DNA from: CAYLHS01 sp964496205
GTDB taxonomy: Bacteria > Actinomycetota > Acidimicrobiia > Spongiisociales > UBA4744
Direction: 5' to 3'
Assembly (NCBI GenBank): GCA_964496205.1
Contig: CAZBXV010000036.1
Span: 1-22,593 of the forward strand
Length of the DNA: 22,593 bases
Positions 1 to 7,286 of the stretch are shown one piece after another. Under the pieces are notes generated by a model that saw only the letters and a program-made list of their open reading frames with translations, was not told the DNA's origin and did no database searches. Numbering within the stretch: the first letter of the stretch is position 1; the number at the start of each line of letters is the position of its first letter. Both the position numbers and the translations under genes were made by a program.

Positions 1-617
1 CCGAGCACGCCGCTTCCCTCGTAGTCCCCGGTCCAGAGCTCGGTGCCATCCCAGGGCATGTTCGGATGGTCCCAGCACAGCCAAGCGATCTTCTGTCCGT
101 CAGGACTGACGCGGGGAGAAGAGAAGAAGTCGTGCCCCGTCACGATGATGATCGACTCGCCCGATTCGTCGATGAACACGAGCTCGTTGATCACATCGCC
201 GTCTTCGTGCCGCTCTCGAACGCAGACGATGCCGTCCTCGAGAACGAGGGCATCTGCGAACCGCCACGAACTCGGAGAGGGTGGCTCGGGTGTGAAGGGA
301 ACCGGATCCGAGCCGAGTTCCTGCCGGTAGATTCGTTGGTCTGCCCAGTTGGAGAAGTAGACGATGTCGCCGTCGACGACGTAGCTACCGCCGCCGTACT
401 CGTGCACCCGGGTACGGACGGAGAACCCTTTGGGGGTTACGTCGCGGGTCGTTCCCTTCTCGTGCACAACCAGCACGACACGGCCCTCTTCCTTCGGCCT
501 TGCCTCCAGCCAGAAGATTCGATCCCCTTCGACTCGCGGCTCACCCAGCCCCGTCGATCCACCGGCAACCATCTCGGCAGTGAACGGCGAAATCCAGGTT
601 CCGTACGGTGCGATCAT
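1..617 (-). CDS. S9 family peptidase (prolyl oligopeptidase/acyl-peptidase type), N-terminal part
   Basis: The minus-strand frame from ATG at 617 is open to the window edge, about 205 codons, so the C-terminal half is missing. The translation starts MIAPYGTWISPFTAEMVA and carries repeated beta-propeller-like phrases: GEPRVEGDRIFWLEARP, VHEYGGGSYVV, IVYFSNWADQRIYR and SPDGQKIAWLCWDHPNMPWD followed by TELW. This is the pattern of the seven-bladed propeller of S9C dipeptidyl/acylaminoacyl peptidases, which gates a C-terminal alpha/beta hydrolase domain. The Ser-Asp-His triad lies outside the window and cannot be checked. GAAGGG five bases before the ATG is a plausible ribosome site. The gene is divergent from argR. 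The family call is fairly secure; the substrate is unknown. Confidence 0.8.
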   Translation of the reverse strand, partial: MIAPYGTWISPFTAEMVAGGSTGLGEPRVEGDRIFWLEARPKEEGRVVLVVHEKGTTRDVTPKGFSVRTRVHEYGGGSYVVDGDIVYFSNWADQRIYRQELGSDPVPFTPEPPSPSSWRFADALVLEDGIVCVRERHEDGDVINELVFIDESGESIIIVTGHDFFSSPRVSPDGQKIAWLCWDHPNMPWDGTELWTGDYEGSGVL

Positions 618-689
618 CACAACCCTTCGACTCGATAGTGGAGCGTACACGCACGTGTAGCAGTGCTGTGCGGACGCCTACGGGGCATC

Positions 690-718
690 TTGCATGAATA
701 TGCGTCCATGCGTATGCT
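690..718 (+). promoter_or_regulatory. argR promoter with overlapping ARG-box-like repeats
   Basis: TTGCAT (690-695), a 17-base spacer and TATGCT (713-718) form a good -35/-10 pair, predicting a transcript start around 725, about four bases before the ATG at 729. The same bases hold two similar dyads: TGCATGAATATGCG (691-704, with GCAT/ATGC arms) and CATGCGTATG (708-717). The first resembles known ARG boxes, which contain a CATGAAT core. Two neighbouring boxes covering both promoter hexamers fit autorepression by ArgR. The promoter elements are seen directly; ArgR binding is inference. Confidence 0.65.
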
Positions 719-728
719 TCCCTTCTCT

Positions 729-1172
729 ATGAATGCAGCAGCACGCCGGAGGACGATCAGACGCATCCTCGAAGCGGACGCCGTATCGAACCAAGGCGAT
801 CTCGTGGCAGCCCTTGCGGGGGAAGGTTTCGAGGTGACCCAGGCAACCGTGTCACGCGATCTGAAGGAACTAGGTGCTGTCAAGGTACGAGGATCCAATG
901 GAGGGTTCTCGTACTCACTGGAGTCGGGGACCGAAGAGACGGACCTTCCACGAATCCTGGCCGAATTTGCCGACATGATCGTGCCGAGCGGAAATCTCGT
1001 GGTGATCAAGACGCCTCCTGGAGCGGCACAGGTGGTTGCTGGGGCGATCGATCGCTCCGGAATCGCCGGGGTACTCGGCACGGTCGCGGGTGACGACACG
1101 GTGTTGCTCGTGGTGGGGGGCGATGCCGGTGACCGGATGGCGCACATGCTCGAACAGATCGGAGCTGGATGA
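729..1172 (+). CDS. argR: Arginine repressor ArgR
   Basis: The 147-residue product matches the family in length and layout. The N-terminal winged helix (about residues 1-70) contains QATVSRDLKELGAVKV, the recognition-helix signature of ArgR. The C-terminal hexamerisation and arginine-binding domain (about 80-147) contains IVIKTPPGAA-type sequence (here LVVIKTPPGAAQVVAGAID) and GTVAGDDTVLLVV. The frame is open further upstream (663 and 708), but those starts would lie inside the promoter, so ATG 729 is chosen; it has no clear Shine-Dalgarno and would be near-leaderless. It is the first gene of argR-argG-argH and its stop overlaps the argG start. It is expected to repress arginine biosynthesis when arginine is abundant. 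Confidence 0.93.
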   Translation: MNAAARRRTIRRILEADAVSNQGDLVAALAGEGFEVTQATVSRDLKELGAVKVRGSNGGFSYSLESGTEETDLPRILAEFADMIVPSGNLVVIKTPPGAAQVVAGAIDRSGIAGVLGTVAGDDTVLLVVGGDAGDRMAHMLEQIGAG

Positions 1173-2374
1173 TGAGAGTTGTGCTGGCGTACTCGGGAGG
1201 GTTGGATACCTCGATCATCCTCAAGTGGCTGATCGAGCAGTACGACGCCGAAGTGATCGCGTACACAGCCGATGTCGGCCAGGGTGAGGAGGTCGAGGAG
1301 GCGAGAGAGAAGGCACTCACGACCGGAGCGATCGAAGCGATCGCCGAGGACCTGCGGGAACCGTTTGTCAAGGACTACGTATTCCCTGCACTTCGGGCCA
1401 ACGCTGTGTACGAGTGGTACTACCTGCTCGGCACGTCCCTGGCCAGACCGGTCATCGCGAAAGGCATGGTCGACGTCGCGAAGCGGATGGGCGCCGACGC
1501 CATCGCGCACGGAGCAACCGGCAAAGGCAACGATCAGGTGCGGTTCGAGCTGTCGGCCTTTGCACTCAAGCCTGACATCAAGGTGATCGCTCCGTGGAGG
1601 GAGTGGGACATGAAAGGCCGCGCGGACCTCGTCAGGTATGCGGGGGAGCGCGGCATTCCGATTCCCGTGACGCCCGAGAAGCCGTACTCGATGGACGCGA
1701 ACATGCTCCACATCTCCTACGAAGGCGGCGTCCTGGAGGACCCGTGGGAGGCACCGCCGTCCAACATGTTCCGCCTGACCGTGTCACCGGAGGATGCACC
1801 AGATGAGCCAGAGCGGGTGACGATCACCTACTACAAGGGTGACCCGGTCGCGGTGGACGGCGTCGAGATGTCGCCGACGGAACTCCTGACCGCCATGAAC
1901 GAACTCGGTGGTAGGCACGGCGTTGGAAGGGTCGACATCGTGGAAAACCGGTTTGTGGGCATGAAGAGCCGGGGCGTGTATGAGACACCGGGCGGAACCA
2001 TCCTTCAGCATGCCCACAAGGCGGTCGAATCGATCACGCTGGACCGAGAGGTCGCCCACTTGCGTGATGAGCTGGTGCCCCGATACGCCGAAATGGTCTA
2101 CAACGGTTTCTGGTTCGCACCCGAACGCGAAGCCCTCCAAGCGTTCATGGACAACATCCAGGATCGGGTCTCGGGTGAGGCACGCCTCAAGATATTCAAG
2201 GGCCAGGTCACGATCGAGGGTCGGCGCTCCGACAGGTATGCGCTGTACGATCGGGCCACGGTCACGTTCGAAGAGGACGACGTGTACGACCAGGCGGACG
2301 CTGCAGGTTTCATTCGTCTCCAGGGTTTGCGACTGCGCACGCTCGCAGAGCATCGGCTCGGTGAAGGCGAGTGA
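1172..2374 (+). CDS. argG: Argininosuccinate synthase
   Basis: The product is 400 residues, the usual length. It condenses citrulline and aspartate using ATP, the penultimate step of arginine synthesis. The N-terminal PP-loop ATP site reads VVLAYSGGLDTS, followed by the citrulline/aspartate site HGATGKGNDQVRFE (about residues 115-128). The tetramerisation region includes GRVDIVENRFVGMKSRGVYETPGG, split here as a descriptive motif around residues 250-275. Two ATGs stand in tandem (1169 and 1172). The second gives the usual MRVVLAYSGG start; the first overlaps the argR stop. Either way it is translationally coupled to argR. The last codons overlap the argH GTG by 4 bp. Confidence 0.97.
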   Translation: MRVVLAYSGGLDTSIILKWLIEQYDAEVIAYTADVGQGEEVEEAREKALTTGAIEAIAEDLREPFVKDYVFPALRANAVYEWYYLLGTSLARPVIAKGMVDVAKRMGADAIAHGATGKGNDQVRFELSAFALKPDIKVIAPWREWDMKGRADLVRYAGERGIPIPVTPEKPYSMDANMLHISYEGGVLEDPWEAPPSNMFRLTVSPEDAPDEPERVTITYYKGDPVAVDGVEMSPTELLTAMNELGGRHGVGRVDIVENRFVGMKSRGVYETPGGTILQHAHKAVESITLDREVAHLRDELVPRYAEMVYNGFWFAPEREALQAFMDNIQDRVSGEARLKIFKGQVTIEGRRSDRYALYDRATVTFEEDDVYDQADAAGFIRLQGLRLRTLAEHRLGEGE

Positions 2375-3693
2375 GCCTCTGGAAGGGCCGCCTCCCGGCG
2401 GATCCCGACGAGACGATGTGGCGGTTCACTGTCGACACCGCCGACCGGCGGCTGCTCGATGTCGACGTCGAGGGTTCTCTCGCCCACGTGAGGATGCTGC
2501 ACCGAGCGGGGATGCTGACCACTCAAGAGGAGGGCGCGCTTGTGGAGGGCCTCGAACAGATCCTTGACGCAGCAGACGAGTTCGAGTTTGAGCCAGAGGA
2601 CGAAGACGTTCACACCGCGGTGGAGCGGCGACTCAGTGAACTGGTAGGACCGGTTGCAGGGAAGCTCCACACGGGCCGGTCCCGCAACGACCAGATTGCT
2701 CTCGATGTCCGCTTGTACCTGCTGCGAGCAGCCGGCCGGCGTATCGGTCAGATCGAGACACTGATCGGAACGTTGACCGACCTCGCCGAACGACATGTCG
2801 ACACGGTCGTACCCATGTATACACATCTGCAACAGGCCCAGGCGGTCCCACTTGCACAGCACCTGCTCGCGTACGCGTGGATGCTGGCGAGGGACCACAG
2901 CAGGTTCGCCGCTGTGTCCTCCAGGCTGTCCGAGTCACCGCTCGGAGCCGGCCCTGGGGGAGGGAGCGGACTTCCCCTCGAGCCCGCCGTCGTCGCCGAG
3001 ACGCTTGGGATGGCGTCGGTGGCCGCGAACACGATCGACGCGGTCGGGTCACGGGATCTCGTTGCCGAATACGTGTTCTGCGTCACACAGACGATGGTCG
3101 ACATGTCGAGGCTGGCCGAGGAGATGGTGTTGTGGGCGTCGAGCGAGTTCGGGTGGGTGACGTTCGGTGACGAGTACACAACGGGTTCGTCGGCACTTCC
3201 CCAGAAGAAGAATCCGGACGTCGCCGAACTCGTACGGGGTCGCAGCGCTCGAGCGATCGGCGACCTCGGCGCGATCCTTGCTCTCCAGAAGGGTCTGCCT
3301 CTTGCATACAACCGGGATCTCCAGGAAGACAAGCGAATCGTTTTCGATGCCGATGACAACCTCGAAGGTGTCCTTGGGGCCCTGGCAGGGATGCTGCGGT
3401 CGGCGGAGTTCCATCCTCCGGCGCCGTCGGCGTGGGTGACGGCGCTGGATCTGGCCGAGGCGCTGGTGGAGCGGGGTGTGCCATTTCGGGAGGCCCACGC
3501 GGCGATCGGCGGCCTTGTGGCCCACCTGGTTGGGGAGGGGAGGGACTTCTCCACGGTGACGGCAGGCGAACTCGAGGGGGCCCATGTGCAACTCATTCCT
3601 GAGGACCTCGCGCTGATCGACCCTGTGGCCAGCATGAAGCGGCGGTCGTTCGACATCGACGGCCAGATCGCCGGCCTTCGCGGCCTCGCGTAG
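2371..3693 (+). CDS. argH: Argininosuccinate lyase
   Basis: The 440-residue protein of the fumarase/aspartase superfamily splits argininosuccinate into arginine and fumarate. Visible signatures are KLHTGRSRNDQIALDVRL (about residues 95-112), TVVPMYTHLQQAQAVPLAQH (about 145-165) and the mobile signature loop GSSALPQKKNPD near residues 272-283, where the catalytic serine lies. The family usually has GSSIMPQKKNP, so Ala-Leu replaces Ile-Met, a mild change. GTG 2371 starts within the last codon of argG (GTGA overlap), which indicates coupled translation. It ends the arginine operon: the next gene has its own -10 element at the argH stop codon. Confidence 0.97.
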   Translation: MSLWKGRLPADPDETMWRFTVDTADRRLLDVDVEGSLAHVRMLHRAGMLTTQEEGALVEGLEQILDAADEFEFEPEDEDVHTAVERRLSELVGPVAGKLHTGRSRNDQIALDVRLYLLRAAGRRIGQIETLIGTLTDLAERHVDTVVPMYTHLQQAQAVPLAQHLLAYAWMLARDHSRFAAVSSRLSESPLGAGPGGGSGLPLEPAVVAETLGMASVAANTIDAVGSRDLVAEYVFCVTQTMVDMSRLAEEMVLWASSEFGWVTFGDEYTTGSSALPQKKNPDVAELVRGRSARAIGDLGAILALQKGLPLAYNRDLQEDKRIVFDADDNLEGVLGALAGMLRSAEFHPPAPSAWVTALDLAEALVERGVPFREAHAAIGGLVAHLVGEGRDFSTVTAGELEGAHVQLIPEDLALIDPVASMKRRSFDIDGQIAGLRGLA

Positions 3694-3702
3694 TCTGGCT
3701 TG
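3691..3702 (+). promoter_or_regulatory. -10 element for a leaderless start of the ferritin-like/VIT1 gene
   Basis: TAGTCT (3691-3696), which includes the TAG stop of argH, is followed by six bases and then ATG at 3703. That spacing puts the predicted transcript start on the A of the ATG. No good -35 is visible. The same arrangement recurs before several genes in this window, which supports reading it as a promoter. Confidence 0.45.
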
Positions 3703-4821
3703 ATGAGCGACATTTCCCGCTACAGAGAGAACTACCGCGACGAGATCGACGGCGCTGCACAGTACCGAGCGCTCGCCGATATGGAGTCCGATCCGAGCCT
3801 CACCGAGGTGTACCTCAAGCTCGCCGAGACGGAGGAGAAGCACGCGGCCTTCTGGGTGGACCGACTCAAGCAGGCCGGTGAGAAGGTTCCCGACCCGGTG
3901 CCCAGCCGCAGAGCCCGTATTCTGATCAAGCTGTCTCGTCGTTTCGGTTCGCAACTTCTCGTGGGTGTGATGGCCAACACCGAGAAACTCGGGCAAACCA
4001 TGTATGACGACCAGCCCGAGACCGAAGGACAGGGGATGCGCGGGGACGAACGCTCCCACGCCCGGATTCTGTCGGCGCTCGCGGAGGAGTCGCCGAAGGG
4101 TGTGGAAGGAAGCGTGCTTGCCAGGATCGAGGGACGACATCGGTCGGTTGGGGGTAATGCGCTTCGGGCGGCCGTGCTCGGCGCAAACGATGGTCTCGTG
4201 TCGAATCTGGCACTGATCATGGGAGTTGCAGGGGCCACCTTCAGCAGGCAGTCGGTGTTGATCGGGGGACTCGCTGGACTGCTCGCTGGGGCTGCGTCGA
4301 TGGCGCTCGGCGAGTGGCTGAGCGTTCAGTCGGCCAGGGAGCTGACCACCAAACAGCTGGAGGTCGAGGCGCAAGAGATCGAGGAGATGCCGGCAGAGGA
4401 AGCCGAGGAGCTGGCGTTGATCTACCAGGCGAAAGGTCTTCCCGAGGACAAGGCGAAGGAACTCGCCGACCACATCATGGAGGATCGTGAGGCGGCCTTG
4501 AATACACTCGCTCGTGAGGAGCTCGGCATCGACCCCGACGAGATGGGGGGCAACCCGTGGGAGGCCGGGATCACGTCGTTCTTCCTGTTTTCCTTGGGAG
4601 CGATCGTTCCCCTCCTTCCGTTCTTCTTTGCGAGCGGGACGGTGGCCATCATCTCCAGCCTGGTGCTCGCCGGACTGGCCCTGTTTGCGAGTGGGGCGGG
4701 TAGCGCGCTTCTCACCGGCCGGAACATGCTGTTTTCGGGAACGAGGCAGATGGTCTTCGGGTTGGTTGCTGCCGGCATCGTCTTCGGGATAGGCGCGCTG
4801 CTCGGTTCGACGATCCACTGA
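3703..4821 (+). CDS. Ferritin-like domain fused to VIT1/CCC1 transporter (Er-VIT1, MbfA-like)
   Basis: This 372-residue fusion has two parts. Residues about 5-130 form a rubrerythrin/ferritin-like four-helix domain with spaced acidic and His ligands (YRDEIDGAAQYRALADME, ETEEKHAAFW, GDERSHARIL). Residues about 140-372 form a VIT1/CCC1 transporter domain, with the hallmark LGANDGLVSNLALIMGVAGA in the first helix, GEWLSVQSARE, a charged cytosolic stretch rich in Glu, and three hydrophobic segments at the end. In rhizobia, MbfA with this architecture exports iron under iron excess or peroxide stress. The same role, possibly with manganese, is inferred here. ATG 3703 is preferred over TTG 3700 because a -10 element sits six bases upstream. 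It lies in line after argGH, with no evident link to arginine metabolism. Confidence 0.9.
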   Translation: MSDISRYRENYRDEIDGAAQYRALADMESDPSLTEVYLKLAETEEKHAAFWVDRLKQAGEKVPDPVPSRRARILIKLSRRFGSQLLVGVMANTEKLGQTMYDDQPETEGQGMRGDERSHARILSALAEESPKGVEGSVLARIEGRHRSVGGNALRAAVLGANDGLVSNLALIMGVAGATFSRQSVLIGGLAGLLAGAASMALGEWLSVQSARELTTKQLEVEAQEIEEMPAEEAEELALIYQAKGLPEDKAKELADHIMEDREAALNTLAREELGIDPDEMGGNPWEAGITSFFLFSLGAIVPLLPFFFASGTVAIISSLVLAGLALFASGAGSALLTGRNMLFSGTRQMVFGLVAAGIVFGIGALLGSTIH

Positions 4822-4826
4822 ACGGC

Positions 4827-4839
4827 TATCTTGCGGTCC
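4827..4839 (+). promoter_or_regulatory. -10 element for a leaderless pepP start
   Basis: TATCTT (4827-4832) is followed by seven bases and ATG 4840, so the transcript would start at or next to the start codon. There is no Shine-Dalgarno. This favours ATG 4840 over the in-frame TTG 4831, which would overlap the -10 element. Confidence 0.45.
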
Positions 4840-6240
4840 ATGTACGCATTTCGCAGACAACGCCTGTTCGACATGCTGGGAAATGGTATCGCTGTGGTGC
4901 CAGCGGGCAACGAGGCCATTCGCAACCGGGACGTCGAGTATGAGTTCCGCCAGGACAGCAACTTCTACTACTTGACGGGATTCGAAGAACCTGAGTCGAT
5001 CGCTGTGTTCAACCCCTCCCATCCGACTGACCGATTCGTGCTGTTTGTTCGTCCGAAAGACAAGGAGCAGGAGACGTGGGTTGGACGCCGATCCGGCATC
5101 GAGGGGGCGAGGCAGGTCTTCGGTGCCGATGCCGCCTATCCGCTTCGTGAGTTCGATGCCAAGCTGCGCGAATACCTGCTCGGCGTCGTGACGCTGTTCT
5201 GCGCCACGCCGACGATTCCGAGGATCACCAGGTCACTCGAAAGTGCCCGTGCGTTTTCCGACCGATCCGGGAAGACCACTCCCTCCTCGATCGGTGATCT
5301 GGAACCGATGATCTCAGAGATGCGCCTACGGAAAGATCCAACGGAGATCGAACTGCTCCGAACCGCCTCAGATATCACGGTTGCGGGGCACCTCGCCGCG
5401 ATGCGCATCGCACGGCCGGGGCTTCGTGAGAACCAGGTCCAGGCCGAGATGGAGTACACGTTCAGAACCGGAGGATCGATTCGCAACGGCTACCCGTCGA
5501 TCGTCGCGTCGGGTCCCAACGCATGCATCCTGCACTACACAGAGAACGACCGAGAGATGGCCGACGGAGACCTCCTCCTGATTGATGCGGCTGCCGAGTA
5601 CGGGTATCTGAGCGCAGATGTGACACGCACGTTTCCGGTGAACGGGAGGTTCACTCCGGAACAGGCTGCCGTGTACGAGGTAGTCCTGGACGCCCAGAAC
5701 GCTGCGTTCGCTGGCATCTCTCCGGGATCGACCTTCTCGAGCATGCATGATGCAGTGTGCGAGGTGATCTCGGCCGGACTCGTCGATCTGGGGCTGCTGC
5801 CGGGCGGCTACCCGAAGTCGATGCGTCACTACCGGGAGTTCTACATGCATGGAACGGGCCACTGGCTGGGAATGGACGTGCACGACGCCGGGTCGTACAA
5901 GACGCCGGCGGGTTCCCGAACATTGGAACCGGGTATGACCTTCACCGTGGAGCCCGGCATCTACGTGGACCCGGAGAGACAGACCCTCAAGCTTTCCCTC
6001 CTCGAGCACGACCTCGACGAGTGGGCCGAACGACGGTATCGGCTCGGTGTAGAGGCTGCCAAGGAACTCGAGACCAAAGAGCGCGAGGCGGCAGGGTTCG
6101 TGGAGCACCGGATTCCCGAGGTGTTCTCGGGGATCGGTGTGAGGATCGAAGACGACGTGGTTGTGACCGAAAGCGGCTACGAGAATCTGACGGCCGCGCT
6201 GCCACGCACGATCAACGAGATCGAAACAACCTGTGCGTGA
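4840..6240 (+). CDS. pepP: Xaa-Pro aminopeptidase (PepP type, M24B)
   Basis: The 466-residue enzyme removes an N-terminal residue preceding proline using a dinuclear metal site. The N-terminal aminopeptidase-P domain (to about 150) contains RRQRLFDMLG and QDSNFYYLTGFEEPES. The C-terminal pita-bread domain has all ligands: Asp in LLLIDAAAEYGY and SADVTRTF, His in HGTGHWLGMDVHD, Glu in FTVEPGIYV and Glu in VRIEDDVVVT. An insert of about 45 residues (DEWAERRYRLGVEAAKELET and onward) separates VEPGIYV from RIEDD. The last 60 codons recur as a damaged copy at 7036-7220. The next gene begins about 50 bases downstream and probably shares the transcript. Confidence 0.94.
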   Translation: MYAFRRQRLFDMLGNGIAVVPAGNEAIRNRDVEYEFRQDSNFYYLTGFEEPESIAVFNPSHPTDRFVLFVRPKDKEQETWVGRRSGIEGARQVFGADAAYPLREFDAKLREYLLGVVTLFCATPTIPRITRSLESARAFSDRSGKTTPSSIGDLEPMISEMRLRKDPTEIELLRTASDITVAGHLAAMRIARPGLRENQVQAEMEYTFRTGGSIRNGYPSIVASGPNACILHYTENDREMADGDLLLIDAAAEYGYLSADVTRTFPVNGRFTPEQAAVYEVVLDAQNAAFAGISPGSTFSSMHDAVCEVISAGLVDLGLLPGGYPKSMRHYREFYMHGTGHWLGMDVHDAGSYKTPAGSRTLEPGMTFTVEPGIYVDPERQTLKLSLLEHDLDEWAERRYRLGVEAAKELETKEREAAGFVEHRIPEVFSGIGVRIEDDVVVTESGYENLTAALPRTINEIETTCA

Positions 6241-6292
6241 GGAATGGTCGCCGTCTGTGGCAGGTTGGTCGAGACAGCCCAGGAGGTATCAG

Positions 6293-6985
6293 GTGGATCT
6301 TCGAGCCCTATACATCAATTGCACGCTCAAACCCAGCCCGGAACTCTCGCACACGCAGGGACTGATCGACCGATCGGTCGCTCTGATGGAGGTGCAGGGC
6401 GTCGCCGTGGATCAGGTGAGGGCGGTCGACCTTGATCTTCCGCCAGGTGTGTGGCCCGACATGCGAGAGCATGGTGCCCATACCGATGAGTGGCCGTTGC
6501 TGTTCGATCGGGTCATGTCTGCCGACATCGTGGTGCTGGGGACGCCGATCTGGCTCGGCGAGAAGTCGTCGGTGTGCTCGAGGGTGATCGAACGCCTCTA
6601 CGGGAACTCGGGGCTGCTCAACGAAGCTGGCCAGTATGCGTATTACGGCAGGGTCGCCGGAACCATCATCACGGGCAACGAGGACGGGGTGAAGCATTGC
6701 GCGATGGGGATTCTCTACGCAATGCAGCACTTGGGTTTCGTCATCCCACCTCAGGCCGACGCCGGCTGGATCGGAGAAGCGGGGCCGGGACCGTCCTACC
6801 TGGATCCCGGATCAGGCGGTCCAGAGAACGACTTCACGAACCGCAACACGACGTTCATGACCTGGAACTTGATCCACTTGGCGCGCATGCTCCGAAGGCA
6901 AGGGGGAATACCGGCACACGGCAACCAGCGTTCGGCGTGGGATGCCGGTGCCAGGTTCGATCAACCGAACCCCGAGTACAGGTGA
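6293..6985 (+). CDS. Flavodoxin-like / NADPH-dependent FMN reductase family protein
   Basis: The 230-residue protein starts at GTG 6293, preceded by AGGAGG (6281-6286) with six bases between; the frame is open further upstream but this strong ribosome site fixes the start. It has a flavodoxin-like fold pattern: an N-terminal beta strand and phosphate-binding segment (DLRALYINCTLKPSPELSHT), then DIVVLGTPIWLGEKSSVCSR, the second FMN loop, and GTIITGNEDGVKHCAMGILY. Such proteins bind FMN and reduce flavins or quinones with NAD(P)H. The C-terminal extension with WIGEAGPGPSYLD and NRNTTFMTWNLIHLARML is common to the actinobacterial members I recall. The substrate is unknown. Confidence 0.8.
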   Translation: MDLRALYINCTLKPSPELSHTQGLIDRSVALMEVQGVAVDQVRAVDLDLPPGVWPDMREHGAHTDEWPLLFDRVMSADIVVLGTPIWLGEKSSVCSRVIERLYGNSGLLNEAGQYAYYGRVAGTIITGNEDGVKHCAMGILYAMQHLGFVIPPQADAGWIGEAGPGPSYLDPGSGGPENDFTNRNTTFMTWNLIHLARMLRRQGGIPAHGNQRSAWDAGARFDQPNPEYR

Positions 6986-7035
6986 CTAGGCACTCTCCGT
7001 AGTCTGTGGTTGCTCCTTCATTGATGAGCTTTGGG

Positions 7036-7220
7036 ACCGATGGTGTAGAGGTGGCCAAGACGCTCGAGACCAGGGAGCGCGAGGCGGCAGGGTCGTGGAT
7101 CACCGGATTCCCGAGGCGTTCTCAGGGATCGGTGTGCGGATCGAAGACGATGTGGTTGTGTCCAGAGGCGGCTGAGGGCCGCGCTGCCACGCACGATCAA
7201 CGAGATCGAAGGGCCTGTGA
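7036..7220 (+). pseudogene. Decayed duplicate of the 3' end of pepP
   Basis: This segment aligns to 6047-6240, the last 60-odd codons of pepP. Shared runs include GTGTAGAGG, GAGCGCGAGGCGGCAGGGT, ACCGGATTCCCGAGG, GGATCGGTGTG, GGATCGAAGACGA and GCCACGCACGATCAACGAG. The copy lacks one base after GCAGGGT, which breaks the frame in the middle, and about a dozen bases after GTGGTTGTG. Only a short start of the peptide (VEVAKTLETREREAAG) survives in frame. No other part of a pepP gene is present nearby. It is either a small segmental duplication or the last remnant of a second pepP gene. Confidence 0.85.
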
Positions 7221-7286
7221 GAGCGCCGACTAGGGTCGCTCGGCGGTTTCGCTTCACCTTCGTGCCTCACCGCCGATACAGAACAC

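Noticed and set aside
663..728. Upstream starts for argR (663 and 708)
   Set aside because: They would place codons inside the promoter and ARG-box-like dyads; ATG 729 gives the family's normal length.
617..1711. Minus-strand open frame of 364 codons over argR and argG
   Set aside because: Shadow of two well-supported genes; no family motif.
3049..5022. Minus-strand open frame of 657 codons
   Set aside because: It is antisense to argH, the VIT1 fusion and the start of pepP, all of which have clear family motifs; its translation is low-complexity Arg/His/Pro-rich text with no recognisable domain. Long antisense frames are common in GC-rich DNA.
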